The notes under the pieces were generated by a model. The model saw only the letters and a list, made by a program, of their open reading frames with translations. It ran no database searches and was not told the DNA's origin. The position numbers and the translations under genes are program-made. Shown piece by piece: positions 41,607 through 50,824 of a stretch of 64,000 bases of DNA (positions within the stretch are counted from its first letter, which is position 1; each line of letters opens with the position of its first letter). Origin of the DNA: Pontibacillus salicampi (lineage in GTDB: Bacteria; Bacillota; Bacilli; Bacillales; BH030062); NCBI RefSeq assembly GCF_042434395.1, contig NZ_JBHLTP010000011.1, positions 464,906 to 528,905 on the forward strand. Direction: 5' to 3'.

Positions 41607-42042
41607 TCTCCGTTCCTCCTATTGAAAACAGTTTCATATACAAGTAGCCTATCCCTTTTGCATACCATCAGTCAACTAGAAATATGGGGAATGTTTAGGA
41701 CAATTTTATGTCTAAGAATAAATTGGGTGAGCAACGAAGGTATTTTTTCGAAAATCCCTTAACTGAAGTATAAGAAGAGGATGCTGCTCTTCTTACAAGA
41801 CATTCGCTTATCATCGCCTTCCTATCATTCTATTTATCTAAAAAAGTACTAAATGAAGGAGGTTAGGTTAAAATCGCTACATCGTGTAGCAAAACCGAAC
41901 TACCCAGACGTCGTGTAGGGTAGGAAAGAGAGTGTTTGCCAGACTAAACCCTCCTCTCATATAAGTTTATCTCGACCTCAAATCTTCCATATAAGGCTCT
42001 ATACAGATATATCAACAACCTGCATGAACAGACTAAATTCCT
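41607..42042. other. Intergenic region between amylase homologue and asnO
   Basis: About 440 bases without a gene. It should hold the promoter of the amylase homologue. The right half has the structured segment listed separately (41858-41954). The hairpin AAGAAGAGgatgctgCTCTTCTT at 41773-41795 is another strong local stem. I see no reading frame with a ribosome binding site. Confidence 0.5.
41858..41954 (+). ncRNA. Candidate three-way-junction RNA
   Basis: Outer stem GGAGG..TTAG (41858-41866) with CTAA..CCTCC (41944-41954, two bulges) encloses two hairpins: GCTACA-TCG-TGTAGC (41876-41890) and CTACCC...GGGTAG (41900-41923). Both inner hairpins contain TCGTGTAG. The strand is not certain, since hairpins are symmetrical. 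It matches no RNA class I can name. Confidence 0.4.
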
Positions 42043-42079
42043 AAAAAAATAGAGTCAGGTCTAATACCCGACCTGACTC
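42043..42079 (-). terminator. Terminator of asnO
   Basis: AGTCAGGT, loop, ACCTGACT, followed on the minus strand by seven T. Confidence 0.85.
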
Positions 42080-42086
42080 CAACTCT

Positions 42087-43934
42087 CTAAACTTCGATTT
42101 TCACTTTATAAGCTTCCATCCAATAATTAATTTGACCAAGGTGTGCAAGTAATTGTGGTCCTGTCATAAGCTGACCGAAAAATGGAGCCTTAATAGCTTT
42201 CCCTTCTGTATCGATGAGCTCTTGCAATTTACTCTTATCAAATAACTGTAACAGCGGTGATAAATTATCTTCCAGAATATAATTCATCCATTCTACAACC
42301 GCATTTGTGTAATCCGGGTTATGTGTTTTCGGATAAGGACTTTTCTTACGATATAATACCTCATTCGGAAGCAGCCCTTCGAGTGCCTTTCGCAGAATCC
42401 CCTTTTCTCGATCCTTATACCGCTTCATCTCCCACGGAACGTTCCAGACATATTCGACGAGGCGATGATCACTAAATGGTACACGAACCTCCAGGCTTGC
42501 CCCCATACTCATGCGATCTTTTCGGTCCAGCAGCGTCGTCATAAACCAAAGCTGATTTAAATAGAACATTTCACGACGCTGCGCTTCCTCTTTTGAATCC
42601 CCTTCAAAAGTAGGCGTCTCTCGAATGGTATCTCGATAGCGCCCCATCATGTAATCATGAAGATCTAGCTTTTCCCTCCATTCAGGTGCCAGCAGCTCGT
42701 GGCGAACATTGGAGGAACGTATCCAAGGAAACCCTTCTCGTGCAAGCTCTTCCTCTCGATAAAACCATGGATACCCTCCAAATATCTCATCAGCACATTC
42801 TCCTGATAAGGCCACTGTTACCTTTTGCTTTATTTCTCGGCAAAACCATAATAACGAGGAATCTACGTCAGCCATTCCTGGCAGGTCTCTCATATGAACT
42901 GCCTCTTTCAGCATATAAGCCAGCTGCTTGTTATCCATTATACAAGTTTGATGATTCGTTTGATGGGTCTGAGTCATAAGATCAATAAACGATTCATCAC
43001 TATTCGGTTGGTAGGTACTAGATTGGAAGTACTTCTCATTATCCTGATAGTTAATGGAAAAAGTTGATAGAGGATCTTTACCTTCTTTTTTCATATGGTC
43101 GGCAGCTATTGCGGTAATGGCACTTGAATCAACCCCTCCAGATAGGAAGGTGCCAACTGGTACATCAGAAACTAGCTGTCTTGTTACAGCATCCTCAAAT
43201 AGCTCTCTAATAGTGGAGGACGTTTTTTCTACATCATCTGTATGCTCATGACTTTGCACATTCCAGTAGCGGGAGACCTTCAGCCCATCCCTATTAAATC
43301 GGGCAACGTGACCAGGACGAAGCTCCTTAATCCCCTTAAATACACCGTTTCCAGGTGTTCTGGATGGTCCAAGAGCTAATATTTCACTAACTCCTTCCCG
43401 ATCTAGAATCGGCTGGACATCTGGATGGGCCAAAAGTGCCTTCAATTCTGAACCGAATAAAAATCCTCCGGCATTTTCTGTATAGAATAAGGGCTTTACT
43501 CCAAGTCTGTCTCTAGCTAAGAATAAAGACTCCGTTTCTCCGTCCCAAATACCAAATGCAAAAATACCGTTCAAATGATCCACACATTTTTCTTTCCACT
43601 CCATATAGCTTTTTAACAACACTTCAGTATCAGAATGAGATAAAAAACTCCACCCACGTGCCTGTAATTCCTTGCGAATATCTTCTGTATTATATAGCTC
43701 GCCATTATAGCAAATGGTGTATGCGTTAGCACCAGATTGAAAAGTCATCGGCTGACGTCCGCCATCAGGGTCAACTACTATTAACCGCTGATGCCCAAAA
43801 GCTATGTGAGGCTTAATCCAGGAATTGGCCTCGTCTGGACCTCGATAATGCAATGTGTTGGCTATATGCTGAACCACATGCTCCTGCTGTGTTAAATCCT
43901 TCTCATAATCTACCCAGCCACTAATGCCACACAT
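42087..43934 (-). CDS. asnO: Asparagine synthase, glutamine-hydrolysing (AsnO-like)
   Basis: 615 residues. N-terminal class II glutaminase with Cys2 nucleophile (MCGISGWVDYE), HYRGPDE, GHQRLIVVDPDGGRQPM and YNGELYN; C-terminal ATP-pyrophosphatase synthetase domain with SGGVDSSAI P-loop, LSGECADEIFGGYPW and RKDRMSMGASLEVRVPFSDH. It makes asparagine from aspartate, ATP and glutamine. B. subtilis has three paralogues; the length (AsnO about 614) and the nearby yisL favour AsnO, which is needed for sporulation. A good ribosome binding site GAGAGGATG precedes the start. AsnB remains possible as the name. Confidence 0.9.
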   Translation of the reverse strand: MCGISGWVDYEKDLTQQEHVVQHIANTLHYRGPDEANSWIKPHIAFGHQRLIVVDPDGGRQPMTFQSGANAYTICYNGELYNTEDIRKELQARGWSFLSHSDTEVLLKSYMEWKEKCVDHLNGIFAFGIWDGETESLFLARDRLGVKPLFYTENAGGFLFGSELKALLAHPDVQPILDREGVSEILALGPSRTPGNGVFKGIKELRPGHVARFNRDGLKVSRYWNVQSHEHTDDVEKTSSTIRELFEDAVTRQLVSDVPVGTFLSGGVDSSAITAIAADHMKKEGKDPLSTFSINYQDNEKYFQSSTYQPNSDESFIDLMTQTHQTNHQTCIMDNKQLAYMLKEAVHMRDLPGMADVDSSLLWFCREIKQKVTVALSGECADEIFGGYPWFYREEELAREGFPWIRSSNVRHELLAPEWREKLDLHDYMMGRYRDTIRETPTFEGDSKEEAQRREMFYLNQLWFMTTLLDRKDRMSMGASLEVRVPFSDHRLVEYVWNVPWEMKRYKDREKGILRKALEGLLPNEVLYRKKSPYPKTHNPDYTNAVVEWMNYILEDNLSPLLQLFDKSKLQELIDTEGKAIKAPFFGQLMTGPQLLAHLGQINYWMEAYKVKIEV

Positions 43935-44118
43935 GTTTACTCATCCTCTCTTATCACTAGCATATTTCTAACAACTATGATTCATACATATGCGGAATTC
44001 AACAAAACTTGCTGACAGACAGGCTTTGAAGAAACAATACTTACATGCTCTCAAACGGTATATAAAATACACCATCGGTATTTGCCTCTTAACAATAATA
44101 AAAATTTCATTTTTATTA

Positions 44119-44147
44119 TTGACATTGATAACGATTCTCATTATCAT
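44119..44147 (+). promoter_or_regulatory. Fur-controlled promoter
   Basis: -35 TTGACA (44119-44124), 17-base spacer, -10 TATCAT (44142-44147). The spacer and -10 hold a Fur box GATAACGATTCTCATTATC (44127-44145), matching 16 of 19 positions of GATAATGATAATCATTATC. Iron-loaded Fur would block RNA polymerase here. Confidence 0.85.
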
Positions 44148-44153
44148 ATTTAG

Positions 44154-44242
44154 TAGAAAGATTGCTACTTAACAGATAATCTTCCTACCCCCCTCAACAA
44201 AAAAACACGATTTCCCTTTAATAAGGAAAATCGTGTTTTTTA
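44154..44242 (+). ncRNA. Fur-regulated small RNA, FsrA-like
   Basis: Transcription from the Fur promoter should start near 44154 and end at the hairpin ACACGATTTCC...GGAAAATCGTGT with a T run at 44205-44242, giving about 89 nucleotides with no credible reading frame. The unpaired stretch CTTCCTACCCCCCTC (44181-44195) is C-rich, as in B. subtilis FsrA (about 84 nucleotides), whose C-rich segments pair with ribosome binding sites of iron-rich proteins. Promoter, size, C-rich loop and terminator all agree; homology at sequence level is not proven. Confidence 0.7.
44203..44242. terminator. Bidirectional terminator small RNA / yisL
   Basis: AAACACGATTTCC, loop, GGAAAATCGTGTTT with A tract left and T tract right. 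Confidence 0.85.
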
Positions 44243-44245
44243 TAT

Positions 44246-44623
44246 TTACCCTGCAATCGGAAGTACACCTAGAGGTAAGCGGCCAAATCCTAATACAAGT
44301 GCTATGATGATTGCAATCCAAAACTGAATCCACCCATTACGGGATGATGTACTCTTAGAAGAGCGGATTAAAATCATTTCCATTGCATAAATAACCCATA
44401 CTCCGGCTAGAGCTTTAACAATTGCTTCTCCCAGCATAGCACTGCCACCAAAGTAAGCTCCTAACAATGAACCGCCAGAATAAAGAATTAATAGATAATC
44501 TAAACGCAGAATCATATGGGTGATTTTACCAGCTTTTGCTCTGCCACCACGGTAGAACCAAAATGACAAACCAAGTAAGACAAGTGCAAGCACCCACGAT
44601 GTAATATGTAAGTGTGTGGACAT
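44246..44623 (-). CDS. yisL: YisL family membrane protein (DUF1516)
   Basis: 125 residues from ATG 44623 (MSTHLHITSWVLALVLLGLSFWFY) behind AAAGGAGGAAACG. Four membrane segments (about 7-24, 38-58, 62-82, 97-118); THLHITSWVLAL, KITHMILRLDYLLILYSGGSLL and WIQFWIAIIIALVLGFGRLPLG match YisL/DUF1516. Function unknown. In B. subtilis it also lies near asnO. It converges with the Fur-regulated small RNA through a shared terminator. Confidence 0.88.
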   Translation of the reverse strand: MSTHLHITSWVLALVLLGLSFWFYRGGRAKAGKITHMILRLDYLLILYSGGSLLGAYFGGSAMLGEAIVKALAGVWVIYAMEMILIRSSKSTSSRNGWIQFWIAIIIALVLGFGRLPLGVLPIAG

Positions 44624-44842
44624 ATTCTCGTTTCCTCCTTTTTCTATATCATACCACCGCAATCATACCAAAAAACATGTTCTAAAGCGAGTGTTAATAC
44701 TTCTTATGCTCTCCCCTCTTATAAGTTAAACCTGAATAAAATGAGAGAAATTTCACATTATTCCTCCAAAGAAAACAAAAAATTCTGTAAACCTGTTATA
44801 ATGTCATTATTGCTGGAATTTATTATACATGGAGGAGATACA

Positions 44843-46045
44843 ATGGAAAGCCTACGTACGAGTGAACAAATTATTGAACAAACGCAAGAATACGGAGCAA
44901 AAAACTATCATCCGCTTCCAGTCGTAATTTCCAAAGCGGAAGGCGTTTGGGTAGAAGACCCAGAAGGCAACCGTTACATGGATATGTTGAGCGCCTATTC
45001 TGCAGTGAACCAGGGACATCGTCATCCGAAGATTATTGAGGCACTCAAGGAGCAAGCTGAACGAGTTACCTTAACCTCCAGAGCATTTCATAACGATCAG
45101 CTAGGTCCGTGGTATGAAAAGGTATGTAAGCTTACGAATAAAGAAATGGCTCTTCCGATGAATACCGGAGCAGAAGCTGTAGAAACCGCCATTAAAACAG
45201 CACGTCTATGGGCGTATAATGTTAAGGGAGTTCCGGAGGACAAGGCTGAAATCATTGCCTGCAGTGAAAATTTTCACGGTCGAACTATGACGGCTGTTTC
45301 CCTGTCAACGGACGAGGAAGACAAGCGCGCCTTTGGACCAACATTACCAGGTATTAAAATTATTCCATTTGGGGACACTCAAGCATTACGAGATGCTATT
45401 ACCGAGAACACTGCTGGGTTTATTTTCGAACCAATTCAAGGAGAAGCTGGCATAAACATTCCTCCTGAAGGGTTCTTATCCGAAGCTTATGACATATGTA
45501 AGGAACATAATGTATTATACATTGCTGATGAAATACAAGCTGGCCTTGGCCGCAGCGGAAAGATGTTCGCCTGTGACTGGGAAAATGTATCTCCGGATAT
45601 TCTTATTCTTGGTAAAGCATTAGGTGGGGGAGTCTTTCCAATCTCCTGTGTTGTTGCCAATAAAGATGTGCTTGGAGTCTTCACGCCAGGATCGCACGGA
45701 TCAACTTTTGGTGGTAATCCACTAGCATGTGCTGTTTCTGTAGCTTCATTAGAAGTAATTGAAGAAGAGCAATTAGCTGCTCGTTCTCAAAAGCTAGGGG
45801 AATATATGAAGAGCGAGCTAAGGAAAGTGGAAAATCCAAAGATTAAGGAAGTTCGCGGAAAAGGGCTGTTTATCGGCGTAGAATTAACAGAAGCTGCTCG
45901 CCCATATTGTGAGGCATTGAAGCAGAAAGGCCTGCTTTGTAAAGAAACACACGAAACCATTATCCGCTTCGCTCCTCCACTTGTAATTAAACAAGAAGAT
46001 TTGGATTGGGCTATTGATCAAATTAAAGATGTACTTTCTGTATAA
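44843..46045 (+). CDS. rocD: Ornithine aminotransferase
   Basis: 400 residues from ATG 44843 (MESLRTSEQIIEQTQEYGAKNYHPLPVVI) behind TGGAGGAG; a longer open frame overlaps yisL and is not used. Class III PLP aminotransferase: EGNRYMDMLSAYSAVNQGHRHPKI, NTGAEAVETAIKTAR, FHGRTMTAVSLS, ADEIQAGLGRSGKM, and the PLP lysine in ILGKALGGGVFPIS. RocD converts ornithine to glutamate semialdehyde in arginine catabolism. TTATAATG lies about 45 bases upstream. Other roc genes are not in the window. Confidence 0.95.
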   Translation: MESLRTSEQIIEQTQEYGAKNYHPLPVVISKAEGVWVEDPEGNRYMDMLSAYSAVNQGHRHPKIIEALKEQAERVTLTSRAFHNDQLGPWYEKVCKLTNKEMALPMNTGAEAVETAIKTARLWAYNVKGVPEDKAEIIACSENFHGRTMTAVSLSTDEEDKRAFGPTLPGIKIIPFGDTQALRDAITENTAGFIFEPIQGEAGINIPPEGFLSEAYDICKEHNVLYIADEIQAGLGRSGKMFACDWENVSPDILILGKALGGGVFPISCVVANKDVLGVFTPGSHGSTFGGNPLACAVSVASLEVIEEEQLAARSQKLGEYMKSELRKVENPKIKEVRGKGLFIGVELTEAARPYCEALKQKGLLCKETHETIIRFAPPLVIKQEDLDWAIDQIKDVLSV

Positions 46046-46047
46046 AC

Positions 46048-46087
46048 CAAAAACGTCCGAACCCATATGAAGGTTCGGACGTTTTTG
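46048..46087 (+). terminator. Terminator of rocD
   Basis: AAAACGTCCGAACC, loop CATATGAA, GGTTCGGACGTTTTT. Confidence 0.9.
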
Positions 46088-46200
46088 TTATTGTATCCAT
46101 GATGGTCACCCGACGGAACTATCCCTATCTAAGTCCTACCGTTAAGTATTCTGTACAGGAAGTCCACACTATAAATGTTAAAATACCAAACTAAGTCCCT

Positions 46201-46893
46201 CTACCCTTCCGTTGTACTAGTGAGCTTTAAATGTAACCGATAGAAGGCGGAGAAGGCTAGAAATGCAACAAGAGAGCAAGTAAAGAATGGGATGATCAGC
46301 GGGAATACATACGTACTAATGTACAGTATAAGACCGACACTAACTACTGTAGCAATAAATAGGACCGGGCTGCCTAGTGTTAGGAGAAATGCTTGCTTGA
46401 AGACCGCTTTCCATTGCATGTCATAATGGACAAGAACGGAAAGGAAATGAATCGTGAACACAAAAAGCAGAAATGCCAGTACGAACATAATGTTCATCAT
46501 CACTGTATTTGCTGCAGAAAAATAATAGATATCTCCAATCAGCACCGCCCAGAGAATTGTAAAAACAATTCCACCTATCATGCTCTTCTTATAATTCTCC
46601 TTATAGTAGCTCCAAAAGGACCTCGTAGCTCCTTCTATTTCCTCTTTCCGCACCCACTCTCTCGCTTTTGCAAACACCGCAGCAGTAGCAGGGAAGAATA
46701 TGAAAGGGAGTAAAAGCAAAATGGGGACAAGGAGGACAACCGCATCCGCCACACGCTCAACATATAATAGATTAAGGAGAAGGAGAGTGATAGGAAGATT
46801 GAACAGGAACCATTGCAGATTCACTAGTGAGAATTGCATAATCCATTCACTAACTGTGTAAAAACCTCCCATAACTCCTGTTGCATTCTTCAT
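46201..46893 (-). CDS. DUF624 (YesL-like) membrane protein
   Basis: 230 residues with about five membrane segments. NLQWFLFNLPITLLLLNLLYV, LLPFIFFPATAAVFAKAREWVRKEE and FWSYYKENYKKSM match DUF624, a family that accompanies sugar ABC importers of the YesOPQ/LplABC type and whose exact role is unknown. Last gene of the minus-strand carbohydrate operon, 32 bases after the isomerase gene. No clear terminator follows in the 155-base gap to rocD. Confidence 0.88.
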   Translation of the reverse strand: MKNATGVMGGFYTVSEWIMQFSLVNLQWFLFNLPITLLLLNLLYVERVADAVVLLVPILLLLPFIFFPATAAVFAKAREWVRKEEIEGATRSFWSYYKENYKKSMIGGIVFTILWAVLIGDIYYFSAANTVMMNIMFVLAFLLFVFTIHFLSVLVHYDMQWKAVFKQAFLLTLGSPVLFIATVVSVGLILYISTYVFPLIIPFFTCSLVAFLAFSAFYRLHLKLTSTTEG

Positions 46894-46925
46894 GTGTCCC
46901 TCTCTCCTTCCTGTAATTCACTTAT

Positions 46926-47894
46926 TTAAACCCACCACATCTCGGCTGGCTGTTCTTCTATGTTAATAGCTTTTAAGTTTTTCACAGCTTGGCTGAAGCC
47001 TTCACTAATCGACATAATGGGATCCTCGTGCTCAATGGAAATAACATAGTCATAGTCAAATGTACGAAGGGCACTGACGATGTTAGACCACTCTTGTACA
47101 CTATGTCCGTAACCTACTGAGCGGAAGCTCCATGCTCTCGTTTTAACATTACCATATGGCTGCATGTCTGTTAAACCATACATGTTTACGTTGTCCTGAT
47201 CAATGTAGGTATCCTTTGCGTGGAAGTGGTGAATAGCTCCTTCACGGCCTAGAATTTTTATAGCGGCGACTGGATCTATACCTTGCCACCATAAATGACT
47301 CGGATCCAGGTTTGCACCAATGGCTGGTCCTGTTGCTTCCCTTAATTTCAGCATCGTATAAGGGGTGTGAACAAGAAAGCCTGCATGTAGTTCCAGACCG
47401 ATTTTTACATCATGCTGTTCGGCCAATTGAGCTTGTTCTTTCCAATAGGGAACAAGCTTTACATTCCATTGCCATTCTAGTACGTCGGAATATTCATTTG
47501 GCCAAGGAGTAACAGGCCAATTCGGGGTTGTATCTCCTTCATGCCCCCCTGGGGTGCCAGAAAATGTGTTAACAACTGGAACATTCATAAGACCGGCAAG
47601 CTTAACCGTTTTAACGAATGTGTCATGAGAATCTTTTGCAAATTGCTCATCTGGAGAAATGGGATTGCCATGGCAGCTAAATGCACTAATCGTTAATCCT
47701 CTAGCGTGTACTTTATCCAAATATTCTTTACGCTTTTCTTCACTTTCTAATAGTTCATCTAGATTACAGTGAGCGTTCCCTGGATATCCACCTGTTCCAA
47801 TTTCAACAGCCTTTAATCCAGCCTGTTGTACATGGTCTAGCATTTCCTCAAAGGACTTATCGGAAAACAGTACAGTAAATACACCTAATTTCAT
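46926..47894 (-). CDS. Sugar phosphate isomerase/epimerase (xylose-isomerase-like TIM barrel)
   Basis: 322 residues. MKLGVFTVLFSDKSFEEMLDHVQQAGLKAVEIGTGGYPGN, the metal-binding pattern IGLELHAGF, GPAIGANLDPSHLWWQGIDP, IHHFHAKDTYID and YVISIEHEDPIMS (Glu, Asp, His, Glu ligands) are those of the AP_endonuc_2/xylose isomerase-like family. In such operons it may isomerise or hydrolyse keto-sugars. Lies 22 bases after a Gfo/Idh/MocA gene in the operon. Substrate not predictable from sequence. Confidence 0.9.
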   Translation of the reverse strand: MKLGVFTVLFSDKSFEEMLDHVQQAGLKAVEIGTGGYPGNAHCNLDELLESEEKRKEYLDKVHARGLTISAFSCHGNPISPDEQFAKDSHDTFVKTVKLAGLMNVPVVNTFSGTPGGHEGDTTPNWPVTPWPNEYSDVLEWQWNVKLVPYWKEQAQLAEQHDVKIGLELHAGFLVHTPYTMLKLREATGPAIGANLDPSHLWWQGIDPVAAIKILGREGAIHHFHAKDTYIDQDNVNMYGLTDMQPYGNVKTRAWSFRSVGYGHSVQEWSNIVSALRTFDYDYVISIEHEDPIMSISEGFSQAVKNLKAINIEEQPAEMWWV

Positions 47895-47916
47895 CAGGAA
47901 GATCCTCCTTTTTCTA

Positions 47917-48957
47917 TTATACTAGCTTAACACTTGCGCCTGTCTCACTACTTATATATATAGCTTCCATTAGTTTCGTAACCTTAAGAGCTTGTTCTGG
48001 CTGGACAGTCAGCTCCTCGTTTCCAAGGCAGCTTTCCACAAAATTTCGAGCTTGACGAATGCCGTCTGATTCCTCATCCGGCTTTACTACTGGCTGATTA
48101 TCCCAAAGGGCACCGTATTTAGCCTTGTAAAACTCAAGCGGGAAGACATCCAGACCACCATCTACACCTGAAATACTAAGCGTAGTGTGATCCTCTTTAA
48201 TATTGGCTGCCCATGAGCACTCAAACTGCATACTCATTCCATTATTAAACAGTATATAGCTTGTGACATGGTCATCCACGTTAAAGGCTTCATGATCAAA
48301 TGTCCCCCAGTCGTTTACTTGACCTGGAGTCTTGCTTAATTGGTCATATGTTTTGCCCATCACTTCAACCGGAGTCGGATCGTCAAGAAGCCATAAAGCT
48401 AAATCTAATAAATGACATCCGAAGTCTATTAAACTGCCTCCGCCCTGTAACTCCTTATTAGTAAAAACACCCCAGCCTGGAACTTTCCTTCTTCGCATTG
48501 CTTGAACCCTCGTTACTAGCGGCGTACCTATTTCATCGTTTATGATAGCTGCTTTTGCTAATTGCGATTGAGGCATATGGCGGTAATGATAGGCTATTGA
48601 TAACAAGCGGTTATTTCTATGAGCAGCATCCAGCATCGATTGACATTCTGCTGTAGACATAGCCATAGGCTTCTCACACATTACATGTACGCCAGCATCT
48701 AATGCGGCTATCGTAATCTCTGCGTGGAATTTATTTGGAGTGCAAATCGTTACAGCATCCACTTTATGGAACATATCATGGTAATACTTTACGGCATGCG
48801 GGATTTGAAACTGCTTAGCAACTTCAAGAGCCCGTTCTTCATTCACATCTTGGACAGCTACTATATCTACTTTGTCCGAAAGGTATTGGAAGGCAGGGAT
48901 ATGCCGCCCTTGTGCAATCCCACCGACTCCAATAATGCCCATTTTCAATTTACTCAT
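47917..48957 (-). CDS. Gfo/Idh/MocA-family oxidoreductase 1
   Basis: 346 residues. NAD(P)-binding Rossmann start MGIIGVGGIAQGRHIPAF, the EKP motif MCEKPMAMS with the catalytic-site lysine, and the C-terminal beta-sheet domain with GGGSLIDFGCHLLDLALWLL. Such enzymes oxidise sugar hydroxyls, frequently at C3, with NAD. It overlaps closely (4-base gap) with a second family member upstream, so the pair is coexpressed and may act on successive or opposite redox steps. Confidence 0.92.
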   Translation of the reverse strand: MSKLKMGIIGVGGIAQGRHIPAFQYLSDKVDIVAVQDVNEERALEVAKQFQIPHAVKYYHDMFHKVDAVTICTPNKFHAEITIAALDAGVHVMCEKPMAMSTAECQSMLDAAHRNNRLLSIAYHYRHMPQSQLAKAAIINDEIGTPLVTRVQAMRRRKVPGWGVFTNKELQGGGSLIDFGCHLLDLALWLLDDPTPVEVMGKTYDQLSKTPGQVNDWGTFDHEAFNVDDHVTSYILFNNGMSMQFECSWAANIKEDHTTLSISGVDGGLDVFPLEFYKAKYGALWDNQPVVKPDEESDGIRQARNFVESCLGNEELTVQPEQALKVTKLMEAIYISSETGASVKLV

Positions 48958-48961
48958 GCTA

Positions 48962-49993
48962 TCACTTCACTACCGTAGTCATTTGTCTATTATCTTCTGA
49001 TTGGATAGCAGCTAGAATAATCTCTAAGGATCGCTTTCCCTCTTCCCCATTAATTAAAGGTTCTGTATCCGTAACAATCGCCTCTATGAAATGGTCGATT
49101 ACATGAGAATTAGACTGTCCGCCCTCTTCATTAGATTGGATTTTACCCAGCTGATACTTTACCACTTCTCCTGTAGCATATTGAACTATTAGGGAATGCT
49201 CAGGATCGTCCTCAAGACGAAGCGTCGCCTTTTCGCCATATATAATAGTAGAGTTATCTTCCTGTGGCTTATATGCCCAGCTAGCAGCTAACGTACCAAT
49301 TACTCCACTTTCACTCCTAAGGATGCACACAGCATTATCGTCGACTGTGATGTTTTCTTTAGCATTGTTGGCAATAAAACCAGCTACATCTACAAATTCT
49401 TCTCCTAAGATATAGCGTAATAAGTCTGCCTTGTGAACACCGAGGTCGCCCATCGCACCAATAAAAGCGTCTTTTTTGCGGAAGAACCAGCTCTCAGCTC
49501 CATCTGCACTCCAAGCCTCTGGACCACCATGACCAAAAGCAGTACGGAAGCTATAAATTTTGCCTGCTTCTCCAGATGCTATTAACTGCTTAGCCTTCTC
49601 ATGGGATGGAACAAAGCGCTGATTATGACCAATCATAAGCTTTTTGCCATTCCGCTTAGCTGCTTCAATCATTTGATCTGCTTCTTCTTTTGAAGTAGCC
49701 ATTGGCTTCTCGCAAAGCACGTGAGCACCTGCGTCTAATGCAGCAATGGAAACAGGTGCATGAAGGGCGTTTGGTAGACATACACTCACTGCGTCCACCT
49801 GTTCTTGTGCCAACAATTCCGTATAATCCGTATAGCTTTTCGCCCCATACTGTTCTGCCATCGTCTTAACACGCGTTTCCACTATGTCACATACAGCGAC
49901 AATGTTGACATGTTCGTTTTGAGCGTACTCTGGTAAATGACGGTGCTTGGCAATACTTCCACACCCAATAACAGCAATATTTATCATTGTCAT
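48962..49993 (-). CDS. Gfo/Idh/MocA-family oxidoreductase 2
   Basis: 343 residues, start MTMINIAVIGCGSIAKHRHLPEY behind GGAGGATG. Rossmann GxGxxA motif, EKP motif HVLCEKPMATS, AFIGAMGDLGVHKADLLRYILGE in the substrate domain. Paralogue of the next gene (similar DAGAHVLCEKP / DAGVHVMCEKP blocks). Part of the same operon between ThuA-like and the first dehydrogenase. Probably oxidises or reduces a glycoside or keto-sugar; substrate unknown. Confidence 0.92.
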   Translation of the reverse strand: MTMINIAVIGCGSIAKHRHLPEYAQNEHVNIVAVCDIVETRVKTMAEQYGAKSYTDYTELLAQEQVDAVSVCLPNALHAPVSIAALDAGAHVLCEKPMATSKEEADQMIEAAKRNGKKLMIGHNQRFVPSHEKAKQLIASGEAGKIYSFRTAFGHGGPEAWSADGAESWFFRKKDAFIGAMGDLGVHKADLLRYILGEEFVDVAGFIANNAKENITVDDNAVCILRSESGVIGTLAASWAYKPQEDNSTIIYGEKATLRLEDDPEHSLIVQYATGEVVKYQLGKIQSNEEGGQSNSHVIDHFIEAIVTDTEPLINGEEGKRSLEIILAAIQSEDNRQMTTVVK

Positions 49994-50011
49994 ATTTCAT
50001 CCTCCTCCATA

Positions 50012-50731
50012 TTATTTAGACGTAATCGCTTCTAACGGCTGTGCATTGCCGTACACATGCTTTGGCGTACCGTTGTTGTACACCCATTTCACTCCATTTT
50101 GAATAACCTTTTGGACATCCTTGTGGTAGTACGTAGGATACGTTTCATGTCCAGGACGGAAGTAGAAAATATTCCCGCGTCCTCGTTTGAAGGTTGCACC
50201 GCTGCGGAACACCTCTCCACCTTCGAACCAGCTTATCAGCAGCAACTCATCTGGAGTTGGGATGTCGAAGTGTTCTCCGTACATTTCCTCTTTCTCAATT
50301 TCAATATATTCCCCTAACCCTTCTGTTATCGGATGAGTTGGATCTACCACCCACATTCGTTCCTTCTCGTCTGCTTCTCTCCACTTCAAATCACAAGATG
50401 TACCCATCAGTTTCTTAAACACTTTAGAGAAATGTCCAGAATGCAGTACAACAAGCCCCATACCATCCAGTACACGCTGCTTCACCTTTTCAGCAATCTC
50501 CTCGCTTACTTCTTCATGTGCTTTGTGGCCCCACCAAACCATTACGTCTGTTTTATTTAGTACCTCATCTGTTAATCCATGCTCTTCCTCATCTAATGTA
50601 GCAGTAGTAACATGATGGCCATCTTCTTCTAAAAAGGAAGCAAGAGCTCCATGGATACCTTCCGGATAAATATCACTAACTACAGGATTCTCTTTTTCGT
50701 GTCTAAATTCATTCCAAACGACTATGTTCAT
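50012..50731 (-). CDS. ThuA-domain protein
   Basis: 239 residues from ATG 50731 (MNIVVWNEFRHEKENPVVSDIYPEGIHGAL); the upstream ATG at 50740 touches the AAAAAGGAG ribosome binding site. ThuA (trehalose utilisation) family, glutamine-amidotransferase-like fold: DVMVWWGHKAHEEV, GMGLVVLHSGHFSKVFKKLMG, HPITEGLGEYIEIEKEEMYGEHFDIP and FYFRPGHETYPTYYH. ThuA proteins act with Gfo/Idh/MocA dehydrogenases in oxidative disaccharide breakdown. Here it is followed by exactly such enzymes. Confidence 0.9.
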   Translation of the reverse strand: MNIVVWNEFRHEKENPVVSDIYPEGIHGALASFLEEDGHHVTTATLDEEEHGLTDEVLNKTDVMVWWGHKAHEEVSEEIAEKVKQRVLDGMGLVVLHSGHFSKVFKKLMGTSCDLKWREADEKERMWVVDPTHPITEGLGEYIEIEKEEMYGEHFDIPTPDELLLISWFEGGEVFRSGATFKRGRGNIFYFRPGHETYPTYYHKDVQKVIQNGVKWVYNNGTPKHVYGNAQPLEAITSK

Positions 50732-50824
50732 ACGTTCCATCTCCTTTTTAGTATGTAATAACTTTTCCCCACATTCATAAAAATGAGTGGTTCAAAGTCT
50801 ATGTAATGTAATCCGTCGACTGGT

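Noticed and set aside
43990..44172. 60-residue hydrophobic frame before yisL
   Set aside because: It overlaps the Fur-controlled promoter and small RNA start and lacks a Shine-Dalgarno; the hydrophobic residues come from AT-rich promoter DNA.
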